Assembly: GCF_000422785.1 (NCBI RefSeq)
Contig: NZ_AUGS01000008.1
Coordinates: 1-64,000 of the forward strand
Length of the DNA stretch: 64,000 nt
Direction of reading: 5' to 3'
From: Pseudovibrio exalbescens DSM 16456
Lineage (GTDB): Bacteria; Pseudomonadota; Alphaproteobacteria; Rhizobiales; Stappiaceae
Part shown: piece after piece, positions 1-9,453 of the stretch
How the letters are laid out: each line of letters begins with the position of its first letter
Position numbering within the stretch: position 1 is the stretch's first letter
Notes under the pieces: model-generated
The model's input: only the letters and a program-made list of their open reading frames with translations
Database searches by the model: none
What the model was told of the DNA's origin: nothing
Position numbers and translations under genes: made by a program

Positions 1-97
1 TGGATGCCGGATCAGCGCTGCGCTTGTCCGGCATGACAGCTGAGGAAGGAAGAGCAGGCCGCGGGTCACATACCCAACGGCTCACCCCACGCAGGTC

Positions 98-119
98 ATC
101 CCGGCCCCCGAGCCGGGAT
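98..119. repeat. REP-like hairpin, copy 1
   Basis: Perfect 8-bp inverted repeat, ATCCCGGC/GCCGGGAT, around a 6-base loop. Identical copies lie at 428-449 and 748-769. Confidence 0.8.
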
Positions 120-427
120 CCAGGCCAGCAGAGGCACGCCCCGCGAAGGCCCGCTAATCTGGATGCCGGATCAGCGCTGCGCTTGTCCGGCATGACAGCC
201 GAGGGAAAAGGCGATGAAAGGTTCGGGGGCAACGAGGCAGGACGGGGCAAAAGTGAACCGAGCAGAGCAAACAGGATCAGGTCCAGCAGCAACGCGGCGC
301 AAAGATAAAAGGGGTCAGAGCCCTACGATGAACTCTCTGCAAATTGTCCGACCGAAACCCTACCGACCTCATGCTCACGCAAAACAATAAGACCAAGATC
401 CAACCTCGCCCCTACCCCACACACGTC

Positions 428-449
428 ATCCCGGCCCCCGAGCCGGGAT
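428..449. repeat. REP-like hairpin, copy 2
   Basis: Same 8-bp inverted repeat and loop as 98-119, inside the first full 320-bp unit. Confidence 0.8.
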
Positions 450-747
450 CCAGACCGGCAATTACGCGCACCCGCAAAGCCCCGTGAATCTGGATGCCGG
501 AGCAAGTCCGGCAGGACAGCTGAGGGAAAGGCGATGGAAGGTTCGGGGGCAACGAGGCAGGACGGGGTAAAAGTGAACCGCGCAGAGCAAACAGGATCAG
601 GTCCAGCAGCAACGCGGCGCAAAGATAAAAGGGGCCAGAGCCCTACGATGAACTCTCTGCAAATCGTCCGACCGAAACCCTGCAGACCTCCTGCTCTCGC
701 AAAACAATAAGACCAAGATCCAACGTCGCCCCTTCCCCACACAGGTC

Positions 748-769
748 ATCCCGGCCCCCGAGCCGGGAT
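748..769. repeat. REP-like hairpin, copy 3
   Basis: Same hairpin, exactly 320 bases after copy 2, inside the second tandem unit. Confidence 0.8.
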
Positions 770-1133
770 CCAGACCAGCAATTACGCGCACCCGCGAAGC
801 CCCGTGAATCTGGATGCCGGAGCAAGTCCGGCGGCACTAGGGGGTTAGTCCATGTAAGCATTCGCGCACTTGGAATCAGTTGGTGTTATCTGGCGGCGCC
901 CACAGCCACTGAGCGCAAAAAACGGCTTGTCGATCTGTGCTGAGTGCCAGACCCGAGAAACACCCAAGATCTTTCGGCTCGATCGCACCAAGCCCCTACC
1001 TGACCGGAAACAGCAAAGCTGCTCTGCAGTATTCGAGATTCAGAAACGAGTTGCCTCCTACTATGAATGGCGGGCCTCGTGAACCGAGGTGCAAGTGCAC
1101 GACACCAAAACAAAAAGGCCAGACCGTTACCCC

Positions 1134-2225
1134 ATGATTGCTGACCCGCCTAAAACCAATTGGTTTTCCAAACACCGCAGTCAACTGTTTCTGGCCATTC
1201 GCCTGCTTGCCTCCGTAATCGCTACGTATATCGTGACCACCCTCTTGGGTATTCCCCAACCACAGTGGGCGGTATTGACAGCCCTGATTGTGACGCAGGG
1301 CAGCGTGGGCGGCTCGATCAAAGCCTCTGGTGATCGATTCATCGGCACGTTGGCCGGTGCGGTGTGGGGCGGCGCGGTTGCAGCTGTCATCCCCCATAGT
1401 GATGCCGTCGGCCTTGGTGAGGCCTTGATTATCGCAATCGGACCCCTGGCCTTTCTCACCGCGATGCGGCCGGGGCTGCGGGTTGCCCCCATCACCGCCA
1501 TTATCGTGCTGATTGCCCCGACAGGCATTACCGTGGATCCGGTAGAGTCAGCCGCCATACGTCTGTTTGAAATTACCATAGGCTGTGTGGTGGGACTGGT
1601 AACCTCTCTGATCGTGTTACCGGTTCGCTCGCGGCAACAACTTGGCAATGCCACCAACAGCGCCCTTCAGCAAATGGGGGAGCTGATGGGCATCTATATC
1701 GCGTCCGCGCTTGGGACCCGTACCGCCTCTGAAAGCGAGGCAACGGAAGAAGCCTTGCAAAATCATCTCGACAAGTTCGGCAGCATCACCACGGAAGCCA
1801 TTCAGGAGCGGCGCCTTTACCGAGCCGTGGATTACGATCCCGCCCCCATTTTCCGAACCATCATGCGCCTGCGCCACGATCTGGTGATCATCCAACAAGC
1901 CACCCATGAACCGCTCCCCACTTCCATCGCCAGTCGGCTGGGGCCATCCCTCAATCGCCTTTCCGCTGTAACACAAGAGTTTCTTCATGAAAGCGGGCTT
2001 GCCATGCAAGGAGAAGCGCCGGCCCCTCCGCTGGAGCCAGTGGAACTGGCCATCGACGGGTTCAATGCTGCTTTTGACCAACTACGGGAAGAAGGCGGCA
2101 CGCGCACTTATCCCAGCGCAACGGTGAAAAGGCTGTTCTCTCTTGGCCATGGGTTTGAGCAGTTCCTGCGCCATTGCACAGATTTCAATGAACGCACCAA
2201 AGAGTGGGTTGCGCGCGCTCACTAA
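1134..2225 (+). CDS. FUSC-family inner-membrane transporter
   Basis: A 363-residue protein with about six hydrophobic segments in its first 170 residues, including the stretch around QWAVLTALIVTQ that is typical of the fusaric-acid-resistance-like (FUSC) membrane domain. A mostly hydrophilic, helical C-terminal half follows. Known relatives (YccS, YdhK and aromatic-acid exporters) carry organic acids or aromatics across the inner membrane; the substrate here cannot be read. I chose the ATG at 1134, which puts a short basic segment before the first membrane helix. An in-frame GTG at 1089 would add 15 residues, and neither start has a strong ribosome binding site. It is shorter than the full-length family with cytoplasmic ATP-like extensions. 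It stands alone, convergent with the TetR gene downstream. Confidence 0.75.
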   Translation: MIADPPKTNWFSKHRSQLFLAIRLLASVIATYIVTTLLGIPQPQWAVLTALIVTQGSVGGSIKASGDRFIGTLAGAVWGGAVAAVIPHSDAVGLGEALIIAIGPLAFLTAMRPGLRVAPITAIIVLIAPTGITVDPVESAAIRLFEITIGCVVGLVTSLIVLPVRSRQQLGNATNSALQQMGELMGIYIASALGTRTASESEATEEALQNHLDKFGSITTEAIQERRLYRAVDYDPAPIFRTIMRLRHDLVIIQQATHEPLPTSIASRLGPSLNRLSAVTQEFLHESGLAMQGEAPAPPLEPVELAIDGFNAAFDQLREEGGTRTYPSATVKRLFSLGHGFEQFLRHCTDFNERTKEWVARAH

Positions 2226-2270
2226 GCATCATGCTGGAGAAGACACCCCTAACCTCCGAGAATGTGCAGG

Positions 2271-2879
2271 CTAAACCGCCTGAAAGTCGCCGCTGACAAC
2301 GCCGCGCATGACAAGCCCTTGGTGGATCTCGATGATCTGCTCAACTGTCAGGCGTCCTTCCGGTCGGTACCAAAAACAAACGCCTGTCAGCATGGCAAGA
2401 ATGGCATAGGTCGCCACTTCAAGGTCGGTTTCCGGGAAGTCCCCCGTCTTCACGCCCTCTTCCAGAATGCGCCAAAGGTTCAGCTCATAGGCACGGCGTT
2501 TGGCAACAACATCGGCGCGTGCCGCCTCCCCGAGCGAACGCAGCTCCATATTGGCGATGAACACATCTTCCCGCCGTTCCACATGATAGCGAATGTGAAA
2601 GGCCACAAACGCTTCGAGCTGCTCATCCGGGGTTTCGCCCTTGTCCTCCAACGCCTCCCACGCATGGATGAGCGTATCCATGTGCTCTGTCATCAGCGCA
2701 GCAAGCAACGTGTCCTTGCTTTCGATATAGCGGTAGATAGAGGCCGGTTGCACCCCCACTTCGGCGGCGAGCTGGCGCAGGGTCATGGCTTCAAACCCAT
2801 GCTTGACGATGAGGGTTTTGGCCGCATCCAGGATTGCTTTTTGTGTTGTTGCTCCGACAGAGCCCTTTGTGCGTGCCAC
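2271..2879 (-). CDS. TetR-family transcriptional regulator (probable liu operon repressor)
   Basis: A 202-residue one-component regulator. The N-terminal helix-turn-helix (residues about 32-51, MTLRQLAAEVGVQPASIYRY) has the TetR signature, and the rest is the variable ligand-binding/dimerisation region. It is divergent from the leucine-degradation operon starting at 3048. The 168-bp spacer carries a long inverted repeat (2952-2979) suited to a TetR dimer. TetR-type regulators of branched-chain acyl-CoA catabolism are known in proteobacteria (LiuQ and similar), usually derepressed by acyl-CoA intermediates. Control of the liu operon is therefore an inference from position and operator; the ligand is not readable. 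Confidence 0.85.
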   Translation of the reverse strand: MARTKGSVGATTQKAILDAAKTLIVKHGFEAMTLRQLAAEVGVQPASIYRYIESKDTLLAALMTEHMDTLIHAWEALEDKGETPDEQLEAFVAFHIRYHVERREDVFIANMELRSLGEAARADVVAKRRAYELNLWRILEEGVKTGDFPETDLEVATYAILAMLTGVCFWYRPEGRLTVEQIIEIHQGLVMRGVVSGDFQAV

Positions 2880-2951
2880 GCTGATGCCTTCTCGTTGCCG
2901 CCTACGTGTTTTCGTCTAATGTGTGATTGAATAATACCAAGGCAGCTGTTA

Positions 2952-2979
2952 TTAATCAAACGTACGTTCGTTTAATTAA
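2952..2979. promoter_or_regulatory. Candidate TetR operator of the liu operon
   Basis: Inverted repeat with arms TTAATCAAACG (2952-2962) and CGTTTAATTAA (2969-2979), 10 of 11 positions complementary, separated by TACGTT. It lies between the divergent TetR gene and the liu operon and is the only strong dyad in the spacer. Binding by the neighbouring TetR protein is inferred. Confidence 0.6.
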
Positions 2980-3047
2980 AGCGGTCTGCACAGATGATGC
3001 TGGCATGTGGGAGTGCCCGGCGAAACATCTGATGAGGAGGATATCTG

Positions 3048-4211
3048 ATGTTTTCAGCAGTGATGAACTTCGGGCTCGGTGAAGAAATCGACGCCCTGCG
3101 CGACATGGTGCACAAGTGGTCTCAGGAAAAACTGGCCCCACGTGCTGCCGAGATTGACGAAACCAACACCTTTGCCGCGGACTTGTGGCCCCAACTGGGC
3201 GAGCTTGGCTTGCTGGGTGTAACCGCGGATCCAGACTACGGCGGCAGCGGCATGGGCTATCTGGCACATGTTGTCGCCATGGAAGAGATTTCCCGCGCTT
3301 CCGGTTCCATCGGTCTTTCCTACGGCGCGCACTCAAACCTGTGTGTGAACCAGATCAACCGGCACGGCACGCATGAGCAAAAAACCAAATACCTGCCCAA
3401 ACTGTGCTCGGGCGAGCATGTGGGCGCGCTTGCCATGTCCGAACCCGGTGCCGGGTCTGACGTTGTTTCCATGAAGCTGCGCGCTGAAAAGCGGAACGAC
3501 CGCTTCGTGCTGAACGGCAACAAGATGTGGATCACCAACGGCCCCGATGCAGAAACGCTCGTGGTCTACGCCAAGACAGACCCGGAAGCTGGCCCACGCG
3601 GCATTACGGCTTTCCTCATTGAAAAGGGCATGGCGGGTTTCAGCACAGCACAGAAGCTGGACAAGATGGGCATGCGCGGCTCCAACACCTGTGAACTGGT
3701 GTTTGAAGACTGCGAAGTGCCCTTTGAGAACATTCTGGGCGAAGAAGGCGGCGGCGTGAAGGTGCTCATGTCCGGCCTCGATTATGAGCGCGTGGTTCTT
3801 TCCGGCGGGCCATTAGGCCTGATGGCGGCGGCCATGGACGTGGTGGTTCCATACATTCACGAGCGCAAGCAGTTCGGCAAAGCCATTGGCGAGTTCCAGC
3901 TGATGCAGGGCAAGATCGCCGACATGTACACCAACATGAATGCCTGTCGTGCCTATGTGTACGCCGTGGCCGCAGCCTGCGACCGGGGCGAAACCACCCG
4001 CAAGGACGCCGCCGGCTGCATTCTCTACTCCGCAGAAAAAGCAACACAGCTCGCCCTTGAGGCAATCCAGACACTGGGTGGCAACGGCTACATCAACGAA
4101 TATCCCACGAGCCGCATCCTGCGCGATGCCAAGCTCTATGAGATTGGCGCAGGCACTTCTGAAGTGCGCCGCATGTTGATTGGCCGCGAGCTGTTCAAGG
4201 AAACCGCCTGA
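3048..4211 (+). CDS. liuA: Isovaleryl-CoA dehydrogenase
   Basis: FAD-dependent acyl-CoA dehydrogenase (387 residues) that converts isovaleryl-CoA to 3-methylcrotonyl-CoA, the first committed step of leucine catabolism after the branched-chain ketoacid dehydrogenase. Family motifs are clear: [12 protein letters not shown] and WITNG for FAD/substrate binding, and [10 protein letters not shown] near the C terminus. Glu247 lies in the segment [17 protein letters not shown]. This is the helix-G position that distinguishes isovaleryl-CoA dehydrogenases from medium- and short-chain enzymes, whose base is nearer the C terminus. The start has an excellent GAGGAGG seven bases upstream. It heads a six-gene operon, and its stop overlaps the next start by one base. 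Confidence 0.95.
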   Translation: MFSAVMNFGLGEEIDALRDMVHKWSQEKLAPRAAEIDETNTFAADLWPQLGELGLLGVTADPDYGGSGMGYLAHVVAMEEISRASGSIGLSYGAHSNLCVNQINRHGTHEQKTKYLPKLCSGEHVGALAMSEPGAGSDVVSMKLRAEKRNDRFVLNGNKMWITNGPDAETLVVYAKTDPEAGPRGITAFLIEKGMAGFSTAQKLDKMGMRGSNTCELVFEDCEVPFENILGEEGGGVKVLMSGLDYERVVLSGGPLGLMAAAMDVVVPYIHERKQFGKAIGEFQLMQGKIADMYTNMNACRAYVYAVAAACDRGETTRKDAAGCILYSAEKATQLALEAIQTLGGNGYINEYPTSRILRDAKLYEIGAGTSEVRRMLIGRELFKETA

Positions 4212-5818
4212 TGTCTGTGCTGACCTCCAAGATTTCTCCGCGCTCCGAGAGTTTTCAGAGTAACGAGGCGGCCCATCTGGCAGTGATGGAAACCATTCGC
4301 GCTGCCAGCCGCACCGCTTTGGCTGGTGGCGGCGAAGGCCCGAGAGAACGCCATGTGGCCCGTGGGAAAATCCTCCCCCGCGAACGGGTGGCGCGGCTGA
4401 TCGATCCCGGATCACCGTTTTTGGAGGTCGGCCAGTTTGCCGCCCACGGCATGTATGAGGGCGCTGCGCCCTCCGCCGGGGTGATCACTGGCGTTGGCCG
4501 CGTCAACGGCGTCGATTGCATGATTGTTGCAAATGACGCCACCGTAAAGGGCGGCACCTACTACCCAATGTCGGTGAAAAAACACCTGCGCGCCCAGGAA
4601 ATTGCCGAGCAGAACAACCTGCCCTGCATTTATCTGGTGGACTCAGGCGGCGCCAACCTGCCCCAGCAGGATGAGGTGTTTCCAGACCGGGACCATTTTG
4701 GCCGGATCTTCTTCAATCAGGCCAACATGTCTGCAAAAGGCATTCCGCAGATCGCCGTGGTGATGGGGTCGTGTACCGCAGGCGGCGCGTATGTGCCTGC
4801 CATGAGCGATGTAACCATCATCGTGAAAGAACAAGGCACCATTTTTCTCGCCGGTCCGCCACTGGTCAAAGCGGCGACAGGTGAAGTGGTGAGCGCGGAA
4901 GATTTGGGCGGCGGCGACGTACACACCCGCCTTTCCGGCGTGGCTGACTATCTGGCGCGGGATGATGCGCATGCACTGGCCTTGGCGCGGCAAGCAGTGT
5001 CCAATCTCAATGCCATGCGGCCGAACCAGCTTCGCCTGCAGGAGCCGGAAGACCCGCTCTTCGATCCATCGGAAATCCTTGGCATTGTGCCCGCAGATCT
5101 GAAAACGCCGTTTGACGTGCGCGAGGTGATCGCCCGCCTGGTCGATGGCTCCCGGTTCGACGAGTTCAAGGCCCGCTATGGCACCACGCTGGTGACAGGC
5201 TTTGCCCACATTCATGGCATGCCCGTGGGCATTATCGCCAATAACGGTATTCTTTTCTCTGAAAGCTCTCTCAAGGGCGCGCACTTTGTGGAGCTGTGCT
5301 GCCAACGCAAGATCCCGCTGGTGTTCCTGCAAAACATCACAGGCTTCATGGTGGGCCAGAAGTACGAGAGCGGCGGCATTGCCAAAGACGGCGCCAAGTT
5401 GGTGACAGCTGTAGCCTGCGCCAAGGTGCCCAAGTTCACCGTGCTGATTGGCGGCTCCTTTGGCGCTGGAAATTACGGTATGTGCGGCCGGGCCTATTCT
5501 CCCCGTTTCCTGTGGACCTGGCCAAACTCCCGCATCTCCGTGATGGGCGGACCACAGGCCGCGGGCGTTCTGGCCACCGTGCGCCGCGAAGGCATTGAGC
5601 GCAAGGGCGGCACGTGGTCGGCAGAAGATGAAGAGACCTTCAAGCAGCCCATCATTGACCAGTTTGAGGAACAGGGACACCCGCTCTACGCCTCTGCGCG
5701 TTTGTGGGACGATGGCATCATCGACCCGCGCAAGACCCGAGATGTACTGGCCCTGTCGCTGGCGGCATCGCTCAACGCACCAATCGAAGACACGCCGTTC
5801 GGCATCTTCCGCATGTAA
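4211..5818 (+). CDS. liuB: Methylcrotonyl-CoA carboxylase, beta (carboxyltransferase) subunit
   Basis: A 535-residue biotin-dependent carboxyltransferase of the normal MCC-beta size. It transfers CO2 from carboxybiotin to 3-methylcrotonyl-CoA, giving 3-methylglutaconyl-CoA. The N-terminal crotonase-like half contains [17 protein letters not shown] and the glycine-rich [16 protein letters not shown]; the C-terminal half contains [20 protein letters not shown]. Both are characteristic of MCC rather than propionyl-CoA carboxylase. It partners the biotin carboxylase subunit encoded immediately downstream. Translation is probably coupled to liuA (ATGA-type overlap at 4209-4212). Confidence 0.95.
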   Translation: MSVLTSKISPRSESFQSNEAAHLAVMETIRAASRTALAGGGEGPRERHVARGKILPRERVARLIDPGSPFLEVGQFAAHGMYEGAAPSAGVITGVGRVNGVDCMIVANDATVKGGTYYPMSVKKHLRAQEIAEQNNLPCIYLVDSGGANLPQQDEVFPDRDHFGRIFFNQANMSAKGIPQIAVVMGSCTAGGAYVPAMSDVTIIVKEQGTIFLAGPPLVKAATGEVVSAEDLGGGDVHTRLSGVADYLARDDAHALALARQAVSNLNAMRPNQLRLQEPEDPLFDPSEILGIVPADLKTPFDVREVIARLVDGSRFDEFKARYGTTLVTGFAHIHGMPVGIIANNGILFSESSLKGAHFVELCCQRKIPLVFLQNITGFMVGQKYESGGIAKDGAKLVTAVACAKVPKFTVLIGGSFGAGNYGMCGRAYSPRFLWTWPNSRISVMGGPQAAGVLATVRREGIERKGGTWSAEDEETFKQPIIDQFEEQGHPLYASARLWDDGIIDPRKTRDVLALSLAASLNAPIEDTPFGIFRM

Positions 5819-5833
5819 GGGGGCGCGGGAAAC

Positions 5834-7819
5834 ATGTTCAAGAAAATCCTGATTGCAAACCGCGGTGAGATCGCCGTCCGTGTGGCCAGAACAGCCAAGA
5901 GCCTCGGCATCAAGGTGGTTGCTGTGTACTCGGAAGCAGACCGCAACGCGCTGCATGTTGAGGAAGCCGATGAGGCCTACCTGATTGGCCCGGCGCCGGT
6001 GAACGAGAGCTACCTGAACAAGGACGCCATTCTGGCGGCGGCCAAGAAGGCGGGCGCGCAAGCAATTCACCCCGGCTATGGTTTTCTTTCGGAAAACCCG
6101 GAGTTTGTTGAGGCCGTTGAAGCAGCGGGCCTTGTGTTCATTGGCCCGCCTGCCAGTGCAATCCGCGCCATGGGTCTCAAGGATGCTGCAAAGCAACTGA
6201 TGGAACATTCCGGCGTGCCCGTGGTGCCCGGTTACCACGGCGAAAACCAAGATGCGGCGTTCCTGAAAACTCAAGCCGACCAAATGGGCTATCCGGTGCT
6301 CATCAAGGCCCGCGCAGGTGGCGGCGGCAAGGGCATGCGCCGGGTTGATGCCTCCGAAGATTTTCTCAGCGCCTTGGAGGGTGCCCAGCGCGAAGGTCAA
6401 TCCAGCTTTGGCGACCCCCGTGTTTTGATCGAAAAGTACATCCAGTCTCCCCGGCATATTGAGGTGCAGGTGTTTGCCGACAGCCACGGCAACGCCGTCC
6501 ACCTGTTTGAGCGTGACTGCTCATTGCAGCGCCGACACCAAAAGGTGATTGAGGAAGCCCCTGCCCCCGGCATGAGCGAGGAAATGCGCGCCGCCATGGG
6601 TGAGGCAGCGGTGAAAGCCGCTCTGGCCGTTGGCTATGAAGGTGCGGGCACAGTCGAGTTCATCGTGGATGGGTCGGAGGGACTGAGGCCCGACCGGTTC
6701 TGGTTCATGGAGATGAACACCCGGCTGCAGGTGGAGCACCCGGTAACGGAAGCCATTACCGGCGAAGATCTGGTGCACTGGCAACTTCGGGTCGCGGCTG
6801 GCGCTCCTCTGCCAAAGCGTCAGGAAGAGCTGAGCATCAACGGCCACGCTTTTGAAGCACGAATCTATGCCGAAGACGCGGAGGCAGGGTTCCTGCCTGC
6901 CACCGGCACCTTGAACGAGCTGCGCTTGCCCCAGCACTTTGCCCGCATCGACAGCGGCGTGCGCAAGGGGGATACCATCACGCCGTTTTATGATCCGATG
7001 ATCGCCAAGGTGATCGTTCATGGCGAAAACCGTAGCGAGGCACTGAGCAAACTGAGCCAGGCGCTGGAAAAGAGCTGGGCCGTTGGCGCAACCACCAACA
7101 TTACCTTTCTGCACGCACTGGCGAACCATGAGGGATTTGCGCGCGGTGAGATGGATACCCTGCTCATCGACCGCGAGCTGGAAAGTTTGACCCGCGTTCC
7201 GGAACCCACAGCGGAGGTGTATGCCATTGCCGCTGCCATTGATCTGGGTCTGGCGCATGATCGAGGGTATGGCACCACTCCCTGGGAAACATTGGCCGGA
7301 TGGCGCCTGTGGAGCTCTGCCCACCAGTTCGCCCATTTGCGCTATCGCGACAATCTGAAGGAAATAGCCATTGCCACACATCAAGACGGGACGCTGTCGG
7401 CAGCCATTGATGACAGGACCTTGTCCTTCAAGATCCTTCGGTTGGAAGGCTACGAGATCCGCATCAGCATGGACGGCGCCCAGCGCGTTTGCCATTTTGC
7501 CAAGACAGCCCACAGCCTCACGCTATTTATCGAGGGGCAAAGCTGGCAGTTCGACCTGCCTGACCATCTGAGCGACGAAGACGAACGGGTCGATGCCGGC
7601 AGCGCCATCATCTCCCCCGTCCCCGGTCAGGTGCGTGCTGTGCAATGCACGACCGGCCAGCAAGTGGCCCAAGGTGATGTTCTAGTGGTGACGGAAGCCA
7701 TGAAGATGGAACACAGCCTGAAGGCCCCCCGTGATGGCGTTGTGCTGGAAGTCATGGTGGCCGAAGGCGACCAAGTGGAAGACGGCGCTCTGTTGATCAC
7801 GCTTGAGGAGGAGGCCTGA
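5834..7819 (+). CDS. liuD: Methylcrotonyl-CoA carboxylase, alpha (biotin carboxylase/biotin carrier) subunit
   Basis: A 661-residue subunit. The N-terminal biotin carboxylase (residues 1 to about 445) has the start MFKKILIANRGEIAVR, the ATP-grasp glycine loop KARAGGGGKGMRRV and the EMNTRLQVEHPVTE signature. A linker domain follows, then a C-terminal biotinyl domain with the AMKMEH motif. The biotinylated lysine is Lys624, 37 residues from the end, as usual. It carboxylates biotin with ATP and bicarbonate for LiuB. Pairing with liuB in a liu operon supports MCC over acetyl- or propionyl-CoA carboxylase. A 15-base gap separates it from liuB. Very long antisense ORFs overlie this gene but are codon-bias shadows. 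Confidence 0.95.
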   Translation: MFKKILIANRGEIAVRVARTAKSLGIKVVAVYSEADRNALHVEEADEAYLIGPAPVNESYLNKDAILAAAKKAGAQAIHPGYGFLSENPEFVEAVEAAGLVFIGPPASAIRAMGLKDAAKQLMEHSGVPVVPGYHGENQDAAFLKTQADQMGYPVLIKARAGGGGKGMRRVDASEDFLSALEGAQREGQSSFGDPRVLIEKYIQSPRHIEVQVFADSHGNAVHLFERDCSLQRRHQKVIEEAPAPGMSEEMRAAMGEAAVKAALAVGYEGAGTVEFIVDGSEGLRPDRFWFMEMNTRLQVEHPVTEAITGEDLVHWQLRVAAGAPLPKRQEELSINGHAFEARIYAEDAEAGFLPATGTLNELRLPQHFARIDSGVRKGDTITPFYDPMIAKVIVHGENRSEALSKLSQALEKSWAVGATTNITFLHALANHEGFARGEMDTLLIDRELESLTRVPEPTAEVYAIAAAIDLGLAHDRGYGTTPWETLAGWRLWSSAHQFAHLRYRDNLKEIAIATHQDGTLSAAIDDRTLSFKILRLEGYEIRISMDGAQRVCHFAKTAHSLTLFIEGQSWQFDLPDHLSDEDERVDAGSAIISPVPGQVRAVQCTTGQQVAQGDVLVVTEAMKMEHSLKAPRDGVVLEVMVAEGDQVEDGALLITLEEEA

Positions 7820-7821
7820 TC

Positions 7822-9453
7822 ATGTTGCCGCAAATTCGCTCCTACGAGGGCCTGCGTGAGGCCTTCAAATGGAAGATACCGGAGTTCTTCAACATTGGGG
7901 TTGATATTAGTGACAAGTGGGCCGAGCGGGAGCCAAACCGGGAAGCCTTGGTGTTTGTGCGCGAAGACGGAATGGTCAGCCACTACACCTTTGGAGATCT
8001 CAAAGAGAAATCCAATCAGCTTGCCAACCTGCTTTCCAGCCGTGGAGTGGCTCGCGGCGATCGGGTTGGCATCCTGCTGCCACAAGCACCCGAAACCGCC
8101 TTTGGTCACATCGCCATTCACAAAATGGGGGCCATTTCCATCCCCTTGTTCACCCTGTTTGGTGAGGAAGCGCTGGAGTACCGCCTCAACAACTCCGAGG
8201 CCAAGGCCATTATCACCAACGCCATGGGTGCCGAAAAACTCCAGCATCTGCGTGGCCGCCTGCCGCACCTTAAGGTGGTGCTGTGCATCGATGGGGCGTT
8301 GCATGGGGCAGAGGATTATCACGCACTGACACAATGGCACTCCACCGAGTTCGAGCCGGTAAAGACGCGGGCGGATGACCCCGCCATGATCGTTTACACC
8401 TCCGGCACCACAGGCCAACCCAAGGGGGCCTTGCATGCCCACCGGGTGTTGCTGGGCCATCTGCCGGGCGTTGAGTTTCCCCATGACCTGTTCCCGCAGG
8501 AAGGGGACCGATTCTGGACACCCGCGGACTGGGCATGGATTGGAGGACTGATGGATGCCCTAATGCCCGCATTGCATCACGGTGTGCCGGTGGTCGCCTG
8601 CCGGTTCCGCAAGTTTACGGGCGAAGCTGCGTTTCAACTGCTGCAGGATCAAAAGATCCGCAATGCATTCATCCCGCCCACTGCACTGAAAATGATGCGG
8701 ACCGTGGAAAACCCGCAGGAACGCTGGAACTACAGCGTGCGCACACTAGGCAGCGGCGGCGAAGCCCTTGGCGCGGAGCTGCTGGACTGGGGCCGCAAGA
8801 CCTTTGGTATCACCATTAACGAGTTCTACGGCCAGACCGAGTGCAATCTCGTGGTGGCCACGTGCAGCCAGATGATGGAGACCCGCCCCGGTATAATGGG
8901 CAAGGCCGTGCCGGGCTTTGATGTGCGCATCGTTGATGACACCGGCGAAGAGCTGCCGCGCGGCACGCAGGGCAACATTGCCATCAAGACGCCTAATCCG
9001 ATCATGTTTCTGGAATACTGGCGCAACCCAGAGGCCACCGCAAAGAAGGTGATCAACGGTTTCCTGATGACAGGCGATCAAGGCGTGATGGACGCGGAAG
9101 ACTGGATCCGCTTCGTTGGCCGGGACGATGATGTCATCACCTCCTCCGGTTACCGCATTGGACCGGGTGAGATTGAGGACTGCCTGTTAAAGCACGATGC
9201 CGTGGCTATGGTGGGCGTTATCGGCAAACCGGACGCCACACGCACGGAAATCGTGAAGGCCTACGTTGTGCTGCGTCAAGGCATTGAGCCCAGCAAGGAG
9301 CTGGCTGACGAGCTTGCGCTGTTCGTGAAGGAGAGGCTGGCCGCGCACGAATACCCACGGGAAGTGGAGTTCGTGGACGCCCTGCCCATGACCACAACAG
9401 GCAAGGTTATCCGCCGCGAACTTCGGCAACGGGCCATGGAGGACGACCGATGA
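7822..9453 (+). CDS. AMP-forming acyl-CoA synthetase
   Basis: A 543-residue member of the acetyl-/medium-chain acyl-CoA synthetase group. It has the P-loop-like YTSGTTGQPKG, the adenine motif NEFYGQTECN, the hinge region GRDDDVITSSGYRIGPGEIE, and the A10 segment TTTGKVIRRE with catalytic Lys528. It activates a carboxylic acid to acyl-CoA via an acyl-adenylate. In the middle of a leucine/isovalerate operon the likely substrate is a short branched acid such as isovalerate, or acetoacetate produced by HMG-CoA lyase. The protein resembles the MACS branch more than the longer acetoacetyl-CoA synthetases, so isovalerate is my first guess. It starts two bases after liuD and overlaps liuE by four. 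Confidence 0.85.
   Translation: MLPQIRSYEGLREAFKWKIPEFFNIGVDISDKWAEREPNREALVFVREDGMVSHYTFGDLKEKSNQLANLLSSRGVARGDRVGILLPQAPETAFGHIAIHKMGAISIPLFTLFGEEALEYRLNNSEAKAIITNAMGAEKLQHLRGRLPHLKVVLCIDGALHGAEDYHALTQWHSTEFEPVKTRADDPAMIVYTSGTTGQPKGALHAHRVLLGHLPGVEFPHDLFPQEGDRFWTPADWAWIGGLMDALMPALHHGVPVVACRFRKFTGEAAFQLLQDQKIRNAFIPPTALKMMRTVENPQERWNYSVRTLGSGGEALGAELLDWGRKTFGITINEFYGQTECNLVVATCSQMMETRPGIMGKAVPGFDVRIVDDTGEELPRGTQGNIAIKTPNPIMFLEYWRNPEATAKKVINGFLMTGDQGVMDAEDWIRFVGRDDDVITSSGYRIGPGEIEDCLLKHDAVAMVGVIGKPDATRTEIVKAYVVLRQGIEPSKELADELALFVKERLAAHEYPREVEFVDALPMTTTGKVIRRELRQRAMEDDR

Larger units (their letters stand above)
1..870. repeat. Gene-free REP-like palindromes and 320-bp tandem duplication
   Basis: No credible gene lies here. 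About 320 bases are duplicated head to tail: 211-530 and 531 to about 834 are nearly identical, with period 320 at several landmarks (GTTCGGGGGC at 221 and 541, GTCATCCCGG at 425 and 745). A diverged partial unit precedes them, with the same palindrome at 95. Each unit has a hairpin with 8-bp arms ATCCCGGC/GCCGGGAT (98-119, 428-449, 748-769), followed by a second imperfect palindrome beginning CTGGATGCCGG and ending CCGGCATGAC or a shortened form (1-39, 160-198, 491-515, 811-834). Paired palindromes of this type are typical dispersed extragenic elements of alphaproteobacteria. The short ORFs in this stretch are products of the repeat. Confidence 0.85.

Noticed and set aside
323-861. Overlapping minus-strand ORFs of 64-139 codons in the repeat region
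   Set aside because: They repeat with the 320-bp DNA unit and encode its palindromes; no start signals or homology.
1-870. CRISPR array
   Set aside because: Repeats are hundreds of bases long with a 320-base period, the intervening sequence is duplicated as well, and no cas genes are present.
870-1137. Short plus-strand ORFs (66-70 codons) before the FUSC gene
   Set aside because: No ribosome binding site, no recognisable sequence, and mutually overlapping frames.
4643-6502. 619-codon ORF on the minus strand, antisense to liuB and liuD
   Set aside because: It lies wholly opposite two enzymes with clear motifs. Its composition (rich in His, Gly, Ala, Gln, Arg) is that of an antisense frame of high-GC3 genes, with no recognisable domain.
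6521-7513. 330-codon ORF antisense to liuD
   Set aside because: Same reason: codon-bias shadow with no recognisable motif or ribosome binding site.
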